A stretch of DNA of 64,000 nucleotides from NCBI GenBank assembly GCA_902792795.1, contig CADBBB010000001.1:1-64000 (forward strand), written 5' to 3'. Below, in pieces: positions 25,695-34,361 of this stretch. The notes under the pieces are model-generated. The model saw only the letters and a program-made list of their open reading frames with translations, was not told where the DNA came from and made no database searches. Source of the stretch: an uncultured Spirochaetaceae bacterium. GTDB lineage: Bacteria; Spirochaetota; Spirochaetia; Treponematales; Treponemataceae. The translations under genes and the position numbers were made by a program. Every line of letters begins with the position of its first letter. Position 1 is the stretch's first letter.

Positions 25695-27518
25695 TTACGC
25701 GTTCAATTTGTCCAATTCCGCTTTGACAATCTCGGCGGCTTTGGCGGCGGCTTGGTCGACTGGAACCAACTGAGCGTCGCTTTGGGAGCGCAACTTCATT
25801 TCCACATTGGGAAGGTTCTTGTCGCCCACCACAATGCGGAGCGGAATGCCAATCAAGTCAAAGTCCTTGAATTTGACTCCGGGCCGCTCCGAGCGGTCGT
25901 CAAGCAAAACGTCAACGCCTTGCGCCAAAAGCTCATCGTAAATCTTGTCGGCCGCCTCTTTCATCGCGCCTTCATACTTTATCGGAACAATGACGACTTG
26001 GAAGGGAGCCACAGTCATCGGCCAAATGATTCCGTTGTCGTCGTGGCGCTCTTCGATTATGCTGGCAAGCGTTCGGTCAACGCCGATTCCGTAGCAGCCC
26101 ATAATCGGAGTGGCGGCCTTTCCGTTTTGGTCAAGGTATGTCACGTTCATGCTCTTTGTGTACTTGTCGCCCAACTTAAAGATGTGGCCAAGCTCGTTGC
26201 CCTTTTTGCTGTAAAGCTCTTCGCCGCATTCCGCGCACTTGTCGCCGGGAACGACTGTCCTAAAGTCGCCGCAAGTCCAAACGCTAAAGTCGCGCAAGGG
26301 CTCGACATGCTTTGCGTGGAAGCCTTCCTTGCTGGCTCCGATATATGCGTCGTGCATAAGCGAAACAAAGGCGCCGCTTGCGTCCATGTCGATCACGCTC
26401 TTGTCGGCGATGACAGGGCAGTTGCAGTTGAGCGGGCCTACAAATCCGTGCGGCGCGTTGGCGTACTTTACGATTTCGTCGTCGTTTGCCAAACCCGCTT
26501 CGCTCGCCTTTAAGAAGGCGGCCAGCTTTGTGTCGTTCAACTCCAAGTCGCCGCGAATCAAAACCACAAAGTAGCTGAGCGGATAATACTTTCCGGCGTT
26601 GTCCTCAACGTGCTTAAATGATTCCGCTCCCTTGACTCCGCTCAAATCCAAAGCGCAGTTTGTCACGCGGCAGACAATCGCCTTGATGAACTGGTTGCTC
26701 TTGGCTCCAAAGAATTTTTCCATGTCCTCAATGCTAAAAACATTGGGCGTGGCAACTTCTTCCAGTTTTTCGTTTGTCGGAACGGAGCCGTTGGAGTCGG
26801 GCTTGCAGGCCGCCTTTTCTACGTTGGCCGCGTAGCCGCACTTGGGGCACAAAATCAAAGTGTCGTCGCCAACCGGAGACTCCACCATAAATTCCTCGGA
26901 ACCGCTTCCGCCCATGCTGCCTGTGTCGGCCTTTACGGAAATGATGGACAAGCCCAAGCGCTTGTAGATTTTTCTGTAAGCGGCGGCCACGTTGTCGTAA
27001 GAGGCGTCCAACGAGGCTTGGTCCGCGTCAAAGGAATAAGCGTCCATCATAGTGAACTCGCGGCCGCGCATAACGCCGTAGCGGGGACGGATTTCGTCGC
27101 GGTATTTTGTGTTGATTTGGTAGAGCGTCATCGGAAGCTGCTTGTAGCTTTCCAAGCCGTCGCGGACCAAAGCGGTAAACGCTTCTTCAGCCGTGGGGCT
27201 TACGACCATGTCCTGGCCGCCGCGGTTTTGGGGAGTCAGCATTTCGCCGCTCATCTTGTCCCAGCGTCCGCTTTCCTTCCAGATTTCGGCAGGCTGAATC
27301 ACAGTCGGCTTCATCTCAAGGCAGCCGGCCTTGTCCAATTCCTCGCGGATTATGTTCATCACTTTTGTAAAAGACTTAAAGCCAATCGGCATGTATGAAT
27401 AAAGGCCGTTGCCCAATTTGCGGATCATTCCGCTACGCATCATCAACTGGTGGCTTGCAATCACCGCGTCGTTAGGAGAGTCGCGGAGAGTGGAAATAAG
27501 AAATTTTGAAGTTTTCAT
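25695..27518 (-). CDS. proS: Prolyl-tRNA synthetase (bacterial type with editing domain)
   Basis: 607 residues, bacterial-type ProS. Class II motifs are visible: IRKLGNGLYSYMPIG, the motif 2 region YRDEIRPRYGVMRGREFTMMDAYSF, and motif 3 MGCYGIGVDRTLASIIE. The YbaK-like editing insertion occupies about residues 230-390 (cysteines CPKCGYAANVEKAAC precede it). An anticodon-binding domain ends the protein. It charges tRNA-Pro and hydrolyses mischarged Ala-tRNA-Pro. The ATG follows a strong promoter by 9 nt without a ribosome site. Confidence 0.96.
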   Translation of the reverse strand: MKTSKFLISTLRDSPNDAVIASHQLMMRSGMIRKLGNGLYSYMPIGFKSFTKVMNIIREELDKAGCLEMKPTVIQPAEIWKESGRWDKMSGEMLTPQNRGGQDMVVSPTAEEAFTALVRDGLESYKQLPMTLYQINTKYRDEIRPRYGVMRGREFTMMDAYSFDADQASLDASYDNVAAAYRKIYKRLGLSIISVKADTGSMGGSGSEEFMVESPVGDDTLILCPKCGYAANVEKAACKPDSNGSVPTNEKLEEVATPNVFSIEDMEKFFGAKSNQFIKAIVCRVTNCALDLSGVKGAESFKHVEDNAGKYYPLSYFVVLIRGDLELNDTKLAAFLKASEAGLANDDEIVKYANAPHGFVGPLNCNCPVIADKSVIDMDASGAFVSLMHDAYIGASKEGFHAKHVEPLRDFSVWTCGDFRTVVPGDKCAECGEELYSKKGNELGHIFKLGDKYTKSMNVTYLDQNGKAATPIMGCYGIGVDRTLASIIEERHDDNGIIWPMTVAPFQVVIVPIKYEGAMKEAADKIYDELLAQGVDVLLDDRSERPGVKFKDFDLIGIPLRIVVGDKNLPNVEMKLRSQSDAQLVPVDQAAAKAAEIVKAELDKLNA

Positions 27519-27527
27519 GGTTCAAAT

Positions 27528-27556
27528 ATTATATAGAAAAAGTTGCAAGAATTCAA
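27528..27556 (-). promoter_or_regulatory. proS promoter
   Basis: TTGAAT and TATAAT are separated by 17 bp; only 9 nt lie between the -10 and the ATG, leaving a leader of about 2-3 nt. Confidence 0.65.
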
Positions 27557-27592
27557 TATAATATAATAAAGGCAACAAAATTATAAAAATAC

Positions 27593-27744
27593 AAAAATGC
27601 TCCCGGTTGCGGTTGCGTCCGATCGGCACCGCTAGCTAGCGTCGCTACTCGCTGTTTGCGTTTGTAACTATTTAACTTCGCCGCTCACGCGGCGGCGCAA
27701 ACAGAGAGTTGCCGCCAGCCGCCCCGCGCCCTCGCGCGTTTTTT
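27593..27744. repeat. Dispersed GC-rich repeat, copy B
   Basis: A 152-bp block in inverted orientation to copy A (17624-17781). It starts AAAAATGC and ends GCGCGTTTTTT. Internal palindromes such as GCCGC-TCAC-GCGGC indicate strong secondary structure. Its end module (CGCCCCGCGCCCTCGCGCG then T-run) also recurs near 46350-46384. It occupies most of the gap between proS and the divergent ABC ATPase gene. Confidence 0.65.
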
Positions 27745-27783
27745 ACTAGTTTAAAAACGTTGCCAATTATTTTTGGAGACAAT

Positions 27784-28614
27784 ATGAATTTCTTAAAATT
27801 TAACGACGTGCATTTTTCTTATCCTGCGGTGGAAGGCGACGTTGACGAGGGCGGAAAGCAAATCCAGCCGCCGGTGATTTTTGACCATTTTAGCGCGGAG
27901 CTTCCATCGGGCTTTGTAAGCCTTGTTGGCCCCAACGCAAGCGGAAAGTCAACCTTTATGCTTTTGGCCGCCGGCCGCGTTTTGCCGCAAGAGGGAACAG
28001 TTCAATTGCTCGGGCGCGACACTCGTTCCCTAAGTGAAGAGGAACGCGACAAACTCGCAAGCTACATCTACCAAAACATGGAACTGGACACCGACCAAGA
28101 AGTCCGCGAGCTGCTGGACTTTGTATACAAAAACGGCTCACTTTGCGGCAAGGCTTCTGGAGCGCTGGACGCAAGCAAAGATTTTTTGGCAGAAGTCCAA
28201 GAAGTCTTTGAGCTGACGGAATTGCTGGACAAAAAATTCAACGCGCTTTCAAAAGGCCAGCTGCAGCGCGCGCTCGCGGCCTTTGCCTTGCTCTACGGCT
28301 CAAAGTCAGTCTTTATGGACGAGCCTTTTTTTGCCTTGGAAGAGCGCCAAAAAGAAAGCGCGATAAAATACCTAAAGGAATTCTGCGCCGCAAAAAACGC
28401 GACGGTTTACATTTCCATGCACGAGTTGGATTTGACAAAAAAATACGCGCAAACCGTCCTGCTTTTTTACCCCAACCACGACATCGACTTGGGAAGCGCC
28501 GACGAAGTTTTGACCGACGAGGCGCTCGAAAAATCCTACGGCGTTCCCGCGTCAATGTTAAAGCAAAGCGAAGAGCTTAGCCGCGAGCAGATTGCGCGAC
28601 GATTAAACTTTTAG
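27784..28614 (+). CDS. ABC transporter ATP-binding protein
   Basis: 276 residues. Walker A is GPNASGKST, the signature is LSKGQLQRALA, Walker B is SVFMDEPFF and the H-loop is YISMHELD. The Q-loop region reads SYIYQNMELD. It lacks an adjacent permease, so its transporter partner must be elsewhere. The start at 27784 has GGAGAC upstream; an earlier in-frame ATG lies in the repeat. The second half of Walker B has FFALEE in place of the usual 'TSALD' step. The 3' end overlaps the convergent M29 gene by 12 bp. Confidence 0.8.
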   Translation: MNFLKFNDVHFSYPAVEGDVDEGGKQIQPPVIFDHFSAELPSGFVSLVGPNASGKSTFMLLAAGRVLPQEGTVQLLGRDTRSLSEEERDKLASYIYQNMELDTDQEVRELLDFVYKNGSLCGKASGALDASKDFLAEVQEVFELTELLDKKFNALSKGQLQRALAAFALLYGSKSVFMDEPFFALEERQKESAIKYLKEFCAAKNATVYISMHELDLTKKYAQTVLLFYPNHDIDLGSADEVLTDEALEKSYGVPASMLKQSEELSREQIARRLNF

Positions 28615-29721
28615 CGCGCCCTTTTCCAGCGCGGTGAATTCCGTTCCGTTCTGATACTTAATCACAATCGTCGGCTGGCGGACAACGCCGTCCAAGTGAA
28701 TCAGGCTGGGCGCGTCATCGTCGTAATTGCAGCCAATCGCAAAGTGGCAGGTTTGGAAGGCCTTTTCGTCCTCAAGCATGTTGCCGCCAATTGTCGCGGC
28801 GGGGTTAAGGCCGATGCCCAGCTCTCCGATGTTGCGGGCGTTGCGCTTGTAAACTTCGCCCTGGCCTTGGGGGAGCGCGCCCTTCTTTTCCATTTGAATC
28901 GAACGGGCCTCCGCGTCGCTTATCGTTTTTTGCAAGCGCTTGGCTTCGTCGCCGCCGGAGATGTCGGTGGCAAAACCATGCTGGACTTTAACGACAATCG
29001 GCGTGTTTATGATTGAGTCGCCGTCTCCAAAAGTCATCGAGCCGTCATAAACGATTGTTCCGTCACAGCCTTTGTCAACGCCGTTTCCGACAACCGGGCT
29101 TATAAAGACTTCTCCGGCGGGAATGTTTCCGCCAGTTCCAGGCTTGGAAAAATCGCCGTCGTCGCTTAAGGGTTCGCGTCCTTCGATTGGAATCGTTACG
29201 TCCGTTCCGCCGGGAGCGGTGACGCGGACGGAAACCGCGTCCTTAAATTTTGCCATGAGCTTTTTGCAGCGCTCGCCCAACTCGGCGTAGTCGATGCAAG
29301 CCGTCCGCTCGAACATTTCTGGCGTAAGGCCGGGCGTCCAAATCGCGCGGATTGTTTTCTTTCCTTCAAGCAGGTAGTCAAAGGCGGAGTCGTATTTTAC
29401 GCCGTTCTCTCCAACGTAAGGATTGGCTTCCGCCTCAGCGTCGTGGCCCAGCTTTACGCTTGAGATTGACATGATTACGTCGGGAGCGGTTTTTATCGCG
29501 GCAATGACGCTAGGCTCGGCGTTGTCCAGCGAAGTTTTTTCGCGCTGGTACATCAACACAGCGTTGGCCTCCATGTCGGAAGCCGCCGTGTAAAGGTCTT
29601 GCGCTATTTGCGCGGTTTTAGGATTTGCGATGATAAGGACTTTTTCGCCCTTCTTTATTTTTAAAACTTGTTCCGCCACGACTTGCGCGGCGGATTGTTT
29701 TTGACTAAAAATGTTTGCCAT
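28603..29721 (-). CDS. M29-like aminopeptidase
   Basis: 372 residues resembling leucyl aminopeptidases of the thermophilic M29 (AmpS/PepS) group: GEKVLIIANPKTAQIAQDLY, a mid-region GEVFISPVVG, NIGELGIGLNPAA with a metal-binding Glu, and HFAIGCNYDDD with His/Asp near the end. These are metal-dependent cytosolic exopeptidases. The ATG at 29721 lies 4 nt after the lipoprotein stop, so the two form an operon; an alternative TTG at 29736 would overlap that gene. Confidence in the family is good, in substrate low. Confidence 0.75.
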   Translation of the reverse strand: MANIFSQKQSAAQVVAEQVLKIKKGEKVLIIANPKTAQIAQDLYTAASDMEANAVLMYQREKTSLDNAEPSVIAAIKTAPDVIMSISSVKLGHDAEAEANPYVGENGVKYDSAFDYLLEGKKTIRAIWTPGLTPEMFERTACIDYAELGERCKKLMAKFKDAVSVRVTAPGGTDVTIPIEGREPLSDDGDFSKPGTGGNIPAGEVFISPVVGNGVDKGCDGTIVYDGSMTFGDGDSIINTPIVVKVQHGFATDISGGDEAKRLQKTISDAEARSIQMEKKGALPQGQGEVYKRNARNIGELGIGLNPAATIGGNMLEDEKAFQTCHFAIGCNYDDDAPSLIHLDGVVRQPTIVIKYQNGTEFTALEKGALKV

Positions 29722-29725
29722 CGGC

Positions 29726-30244
29726 TCATTCGCCAAGCAACTTGTTCAGAATAAGATTGGCCAAAACCTTTTTCCACTGAATCTTAAAATTGCTAAAGCT
29801 GTCCAACGTTATGCATTCTTCTGGATTGGAAACAATCTTTGGCTCGGACGCTTTTGCCAGTTTTACAGTCGAATAGACACCGATCCACTTAGCCTTTCCA
29901 AATTGTTCCAAGGTGTATTCCTTTTTTCCGCCCATGATAACTTTGGCGGTCGTCGTTCCAAGTCCGTTGAACACTTCAATGTTCTGTTCCTTGGAAGCCT
30001 GAATCGCGACGATAAGGCCGGCCGACGGATTGAACTTGCAATACACTTCGACATCTTTTAGCATGCTGGTGTTGCTGCCCTCTGTCTCGTCGTCAATGGC
30101 GCCCAGCGGAATTCTTGCGGAACCGTCGTACTTATACCATTGGTTGTAAGTTCCCTCAAAAACATCCGCCGCGCTGCCGCAAGAAGTCATAAACACGGCG
30201 CACAAAAGAAGCGCCGATGCAAAAATAAGTTTTAATGTTTTCAT
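29726..30244 (-). CDS. Lipoprotein
   Basis: 172 residues with signal peptide and lipobox FMTSC (Cys22). The mature protein (VFEGTYNQWYKYDG, KKEYTLEQFGKAKWIGVYST) appears beta-rich; no family recognised. It is followed at 4 nt by the aminopeptidase gene. The ribosome site is TAGGAGA. Confidence 0.75.
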   Translation of the reverse strand: MKTLKLIFASALLLCAVFMTSCGSAADVFEGTYNQWYKYDGSARIPLGAIDDETEGSNTSMLKDVEVYCKFNPSAGLIVAIQASKEQNIEVFNGLGTTTAKVIMGGKKEYTLEQFGKAKWIGVYSTVKLAKASEPKIVSNPEECITLDSFSNFKIQWKKVLANLILNKLLGE

Positions 30245-30261
30245 TGTAATCTCCTAAAAAA

Positions 30262-30291
30262 ATAATAATCCATATCGCGGGCCTTTGTCAA
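30262..30291 (-). promoter_or_regulatory. Promoter of the lipoprotein-aminopeptidase operon
   Basis: TTGACA and TATTAT are 18 bp apart on the minus strand. Confidence 0.55.
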
Positions 30292-30319
30292 GTTTGCGCG
30301 CCGACGGACAAGGATTCGC

Positions 30320-30361
30320 AAAAAAAAGCGGCGGGCCGCCCGGAGGAGAGCGGCTCGCCGC
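30320..30361 (-). terminator. Terminator of the sugar operon
   Basis: A 12-bp stem with one G:T pair (30328-30339 with 30350-30361) is followed on the minus strand by eight T. It closes the kinase-DUF4867-isomerase transcript. Confidence 0.8.
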
Positions 30362-30383
30362 AGATTTTGGTCAGGAACCTATA

Positions 30384-31892
30384 TTACGCGAACGGGTTCT
30401 CTGTCGCGTACAATGTGCCGGCGGGCTTGTTGTAGGCGATGTCTTCGATTCCGAGGTACTGGAATACTGTCCACAAGGCTTTTCCTACGTGGCCAAAGGC
30501 GACGGCTCCGTGGTGCGGATACTGCTTGCCTACCAATACGTGGCGGTAGAAGCGGCCCATTTCCGGGATGCCGAACACGCCGATGCCGCCGAATGAGTGT
30601 GTGGCGGCTTCCAAGACTTCGCCTTCGGCAACGTATGCCTGGAGCTTTGTGTCCGGGCGGGTCTGCAATCTGAAGAATGTGATGTCGCCGGCGGCAATGT
30701 CGCCTTCCAATGTTCCGCGAGTAAAGTCAGGCTCGCTTCCTTTTGGCTCAAGCAAGCGGTGCTGGATCAACTGGTACTTGACTCCGGGCTTTCTGTCCTT
30801 GTTCAAATGGCAGAAGGGAGTGTTTCCGCAGTGGAAGCCCATGAATGTGTCCGTAAGCTTGTAGGGATACTTTGTCTTTCCCTTGATTTCGTCGTCGTAC
30901 AAGTCTTGGGGAACGGTGTTGTTGATGTCAAGCAAGGTGACAGGAGCGCCTGTGACGCAAGTTCCGATGTACTCAGAAAGAGCGCCAAAGATGTCGACTT
31001 CGCAGGCAACAGGGATTCCCTTGTTGGCAAGGCGGCTGTTGACGTAGCAAGGCTCAAATCCAAAGGCCTCGGGGAAGGCCGGCCAACACTTGTCGGCAAA
31101 GACAACGTAGTCGCGCGCTCCCTTGTGCTTTTCCGCCCAGTCAAGCAAGGTAAGCTCAAACTGCGCCATGCGGGGCAAGAAGTCGGGATAGTTGTTTCCG
31201 TCGGCGCCAAGCTCGGCGGCCATGTCTTTTACGACGTCGGCGATTCTCTTGTCGTCCTTGTGGGCCTTGTAAGAAACCAACAAGTCAAGCTCTGAGTTCT
31301 CTTCGATTTCAACGCCGATGTCGTAAAGGCCTTTGATCGGGGCGTTGCAGGCAAAGAAGTCTTGCGGGCGCGGTCCGAATGTGATGATCTTAAGGTGTGA
31401 AAGTCCGATGAGCGCGCGGGCCACCGGAACAAAGTCCTTCATCATGGCGGCGACTTCTTCGGCTGTTCCAACAGGATACTCAGGAAGAACGGCCTTGAGC
31501 TTTCGGAGTCCAAGGTTATAAGAGCAGTTGAGGACGCCGCAGTAAGCGTCGCCGCGTCCGTCAATCAAGCCGCCGTTCTTGTATGAGCTTTCGGCGGCGG
31601 CGGCGTACATTACCGGGCCGTCAAAGTTCTTGGCGATCAAGGTTTCGGGAGTTTCCGGTCCAAAGTTTCCAAGGAAGACGCAGAGCGCGTTGCAGCCGGC
31701 CTTCTTTACGTCCTCGACGGCCTTGAGCATGTCAAGCTCGTTTTCCACCGTAACCTTGCACTCGTAAAGGTCCGAGCCGTAGGCTTTGGCGATGGCCGCT
31801 CTTCTTGATTCAGAAAGCGAGATGATGAAGCAGTCGCGGCTTACCGCGATGATTCCCAATTTTACGTTTGGAATGTTTGTCCACTTGTCCAT
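30384..31892 (-). CDS. L-fucose/arabinose-isomerase family sugar isomerase
   Basis: 502 residues related to the L-fucose isomerase/L-arabinose isomerase superfamily: an N-terminal Rossmann-like half (VKLGIIAVSRDCFIISLSESRRAAI, NALCVFLGNFGPETPE), a central ACEVDIFGALSEYI metal-binding Glu-Asp segment, and a C-terminal half with FHCGNTPFCH. It should interconvert an aldose and ketose for the kinase encoded upstream. D-arabinose, L-fucose or a related pentose are possible substrates; sequence alone does not decide. Confidence 0.75.
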   Translation of the reverse strand: MDKWTNIPNVKLGIIAVSRDCFIISLSESRRAAIAKAYGSDLYECKVTVENELDMLKAVEDVKKAGCNALCVFLGNFGPETPETLIAKNFDGPVMYAAAAESSYKNGGLIDGRGDAYCGVLNCSYNLGLRKLKAVLPEYPVGTAEEVAAMMKDFVPVARALIGLSHLKIITFGPRPQDFFACNAPIKGLYDIGVEIEENSELDLLVSYKAHKDDKRIADVVKDMAAELGADGNNYPDFLPRMAQFELTLLDWAEKHKGARDYVVFADKCWPAFPEAFGFEPCYVNSRLANKGIPVACEVDIFGALSEYIGTCVTGAPVTLLDINNTVPQDLYDDEIKGKTKYPYKLTDTFMGFHCGNTPFCHLNKDRKPGVKYQLIQHRLLEPKGSEPDFTRGTLEGDIAAGDITFFRLQTRPDTKLQAYVAEGEVLEAATHSFGGIGVFGIPEMGRFYRHVLVGKQYPHHGAVAFGHVGKALWTVFQYLGIEDIAYNKPAGTLYATENPFA

Positions 31893-31940
31893 AAAGTTCT
31901 CCTATGTTTTATGAATTGGAAGCGCGTCGCTCGCGCTCCG

Positions 31941-32588
31941 CTAATTCGCTAGATTGATGTTGGGGCCATGCAAGCCCACAAAGGCGCCCTGCTTGGCCTC
32001 AGACGTTTCGGGATGCGCGATGAGCCACTTGTTGGCCGCCCACAAGAGCTTGTCTTCCTTGTCGATGTCGCTGATTTTGGGCTTGTCCAAGTTGGTTCCC
32101 TTGGGAAGAATGATCACGACGCGGAAGCCGTCGGGGTTGACTTCCTTTCCCTTGACGCCGTTGCAAGGCGCGTAGTGGAGCGTCGTCTCGTAAACTTGAA
32201 CGACAGTTCCGGCGGGAACGTAGAAGGCCTCGACGCAGTTTGTGTTGAGCTTTCCGTTCTTTACGGACTGAAGCGGAGCCAAAAGCAAAACGATGTCGGT
32301 TGAAGGAATGTTGATTTCGCTTCCGCGGTGCCATTCAAGGCAGTTGAGCTTTGTGTTAAAGCCGTTGCAGTAGCCGATTTGGATTGGCATTCCGCCGTAA
32401 GCGTTTGTACTGAACTGCTTGGCCACCGGCAAGCCTTCAAGACCAGCGTCGCCGGGCGTGTAGATTACCTTGTCCTTGGGCTTTTCAGTGGTGGAATCAA
32501 GCTTGAAAAGCAATTCCTTTACGTCGTAGCCGGTCAGAACTTTTCCGTAACGCTCGAATGAGTGTCCGAACACCGATTTGATTTTCAT
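31941..32588 (-). CDS. DUF4867 family protein (sugar operon)
   Basis: 215 residues matching DUF4867: CLEWHRGSEINIPSTDIVLLLAP in the middle and TLHYAPCNG further on, suggesting a cupin-like fold. Such proteins accompany fucose/arabinose isomerase and FGGY kinase genes, so a role in sugar isomerisation or epimerisation is likely but unproven. The ribosome site AGGAGG is strong. A 139-bp gap with an A/T-rich hairpin separates it from the kinase gene. Confidence 0.7.
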   Translation of the reverse strand: MKIKSVFGHSFERYGKVLTGYDVKELLFKLDSTTEKPKDKVIYTPGDAGLEGLPVAKQFSTNAYGGMPIQIGYCNGFNTKLNCLEWHRGSEINIPSTDIVLLLAPLQSVKNGKLNTNCVEAFYVPAGTVVQVYETTLHYAPCNGVKGKEVNPDGFRVVIILPKGTNLDKPKISDIDKEDKLLWAANKWLIAHPETSEAKQGAFVGLHGPNINLAN

Positions 32589-32727
32589 TTAAAAGTCCTC
32601 CTATATTGCGCCTTGTTTTTGCGAGCTTTTCAGCGAGCAAAAATGTTGGCGTTGCGTCGCCGTCAAAAGATTTCGGTCTTGAACTCTTTTTTATCGGCGA
32701 CCATCCTCCTAATATTGGTCGTCTCCG

Positions 32728-34215
32728 CTAAACGTATAGCGGCGAAACTTGGTTTAAAATCTTGTTGTAGTCGACAAAGGCCGCGTCGTAAGCCTTGACG
32801 TTACCCGCGATTGGGTTGGTCGTCTTTGACTCGTCCAACTCAACGTGGCTGTCGGCGAGCGCTTCCATCGAAACGTTTTTGCCGGCGGATTTTTCCAAGC
32901 ACCAAAGCGCTTGCAAGGCCGCGCCAAAAGCGGCGGCTTCGCTTGATGTCGGAACTTTTACAGGCAAGTTAAGGATGTCGGCCACAATCTGGCGCCAAAT
33001 CGGGCTCTTCGCGCCGCCGCCGGTAAGGCGCAGCTCTTTGGGGGTAAAGCCGCGCTTTCTAAAGGCTTCCAAGCCGCCGCGCATAGAGAACACGGCGCTT
33101 TCCAAAGCGGCGCGGGCGATGTTGGCGCGGTTGCTGTTGGCAACGGTCAATCCTGTGATTGAGGCGCGGCCATGCGGAAGGTTTGGCGTGCGCTCGCCGT
33201 TAAAGAAGGGAAGCACGAAAACGCCGTCCGAGCCGGGCTTGGCCTTTTGCGCCTCGCCGTCAAATTCCTTTACGTCAAGATTAAAGAGCGCGCGGATTTC
33301 CTCCGAAGCCACGGTGCAGTTCATCGTGCACAAAAGCGGAAGGTAGCCGTTGGTCGAAGAAGCGAATCCAGAGATTCCGTTTTCCGGGTCGGCGACCGAC
33401 TTGTCGGAGAAACCGTAAAGGGTTCCGCTCGTTCCCATCGACATTGTCAACGTTCCGCCTTTAACGCAGCCTGTTCCAATGGCGCTCATCATGTTGTCTC
33501 CGCCGCCAGCCGAAACCGGAATGCCAGCCGGGATTCCAAAGCGCTTGGCAGCCTCTTCCGTGACGGCCCCGCAAGCTTCGTCGTCCTTAATGATTTTTGG
33601 AAGCTTTTCAAGCAAAGAAGGATCGACGGCGTCGCAAACGGTCTTTGACCACTTGCGGTTCACGCTGTCAAAAAGCGCTGTGCCCGAAGCGTCGCCCGAT
33701 TCCATAACGTAATTTTTGGTAAAGACATAGTTCAAATAATCGTGCGGAAGCATGATGTACTTTAGCTTTGCAAAGGCGTCGGGCTTGTGGCGCTTGAGCC
33801 AGAAAATTTTTGGCGCGGTAAAGCCGGGAAGCATAAAGTTTTGGACGGCTTCGACAACCTTTTCCTTTCCGCCAAGAGCGTCGGTAAGAATCTTGCACTC
33901 TTCCGCGGTGGAAGTGTCGTTCCACAATTTGATGTTGTAAAGGGCTTTTCCGTCCTCTCCAAGAGGAACAAAGCCGTGCTGCTGGCCGGAAACTCCGATT
34001 GCCTGGATGGAAGCCTTTCCTTCCGCGCTCAATTTGGAAAAGCAAACGTCAAGGCCCTTCTCGTACATTTCCGTTGTCTGCTCGCGGGTTCCGTCGTCCT
34101 TGGAAATCAAGTCCATCGGACAAGAACCGCTTTCGACAGTCTTCTTGTTTTCATAATCGTAGAGAACAACCTTCATGCTCTGTGTTCCCAAATCAACGCC
34201 AGCAACGCATTTCAT
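32728..34215 (-). CDS. xylB: FGGY-family kinase, xylulokinase-like
   Basis: 495 residues. The N-terminal ATPase half has GVDLGTQSMKVVLYD, the substrate-site motif GVSGQQHGFV typical of xylulokinases, and LWNDTST. The second half has SMGTSGTLYG and LRLTGGGAKSPIWRQIVADI for nucleotide binding. It phosphorylates a ketopentose, most simply D-xylulose to D-xylulose 5-phosphate. It heads a three-gene operon whose isomerase is of the fucose/arabinose class rather than XylA. The promoter is strong with a palindrome at the start of transcription. Confidence 0.85.
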   Translation of the reverse strand: MKCVAGVDLGTQSMKVVLYDYENKKTVESGSCPMDLISKDDGTREQTTEMYEKGLDVCFSKLSAEGKASIQAIGVSGQQHGFVPLGEDGKALYNIKLWNDTSTAEECKILTDALGGKEKVVEAVQNFMLPGFTAPKIFWLKRHKPDAFAKLKYIMLPHDYLNYVFTKNYVMESGDASGTALFDSVNRKWSKTVCDAVDPSLLEKLPKIIKDDEACGAVTEEAAKRFGIPAGIPVSAGGGDNMMSAIGTGCVKGGTLTMSMGTSGTLYGFSDKSVADPENGISGFASSTNGYLPLLCTMNCTVASEEIRALFNLDVKEFDGEAQKAKPGSDGVFVLPFFNGERTPNLPHGRASITGLTVANSNRANIARAALESAVFSMRGGLEAFRKRGFTPKELRLTGGGAKSPIWRQIVADILNLPVKVPTSSEAAAFGAALQALWCLEKSAGKNVSMEALADSHVELDESKTTNPIAGNVKAYDAAFVDYNKILNQVSPLYV

Positions 34216-34230
34216 TTATAGCCTCCATAT

Positions 34231-34284
34231 CGTGCTCGTGCACGGTATACATATAATAATACGCTTGAATCGCCAGATTGTCAA
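34231..34284 (-). promoter_or_regulatory. Sugar operon promoter and operator
   Basis: TTGACA (34284-34279) and TATTAT (34261-34256) are 17 bp apart. The dyad CGTGC-TCGT-GCACG (34231-34244) lies just downstream of the predicted start, a typical repressor position for a sugar operon. GGAGG precedes the kinase ATG. Confidence 0.65.
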
Positions 34285-34286
34285 GT

Positions 34287-34354
34287 CCGCTCGTACATTT
34301 TTTTTCAAAACCTTAACCGTTGTTTCGAGCGGTTTCACCGCGTCTTTCAGACGC
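34287..34354 (+). repeat. 68-nt two-hairpin repeat, copy 2
   Basis: CCGCTCG (34287-34293) pairs with CGAGCGG (34326-34332) around a 32-nt loop with CAAAACCTTAACCG. The hairpin GCGTCT-TTC-AGACGC (34340-34354) follows. It lies between the sugar operon promoter and the 3' end of the second diguanylate cyclase gene. No T-run follows this copy. Confidence 0.7.
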
Positions 34355-34361
34355 TACAGTT

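Noticed and set aside
25752-26513. Plus-strand ORF opposite proS
   Set aside because: Shadow of an unmistakable prolyl-tRNA synthetase.
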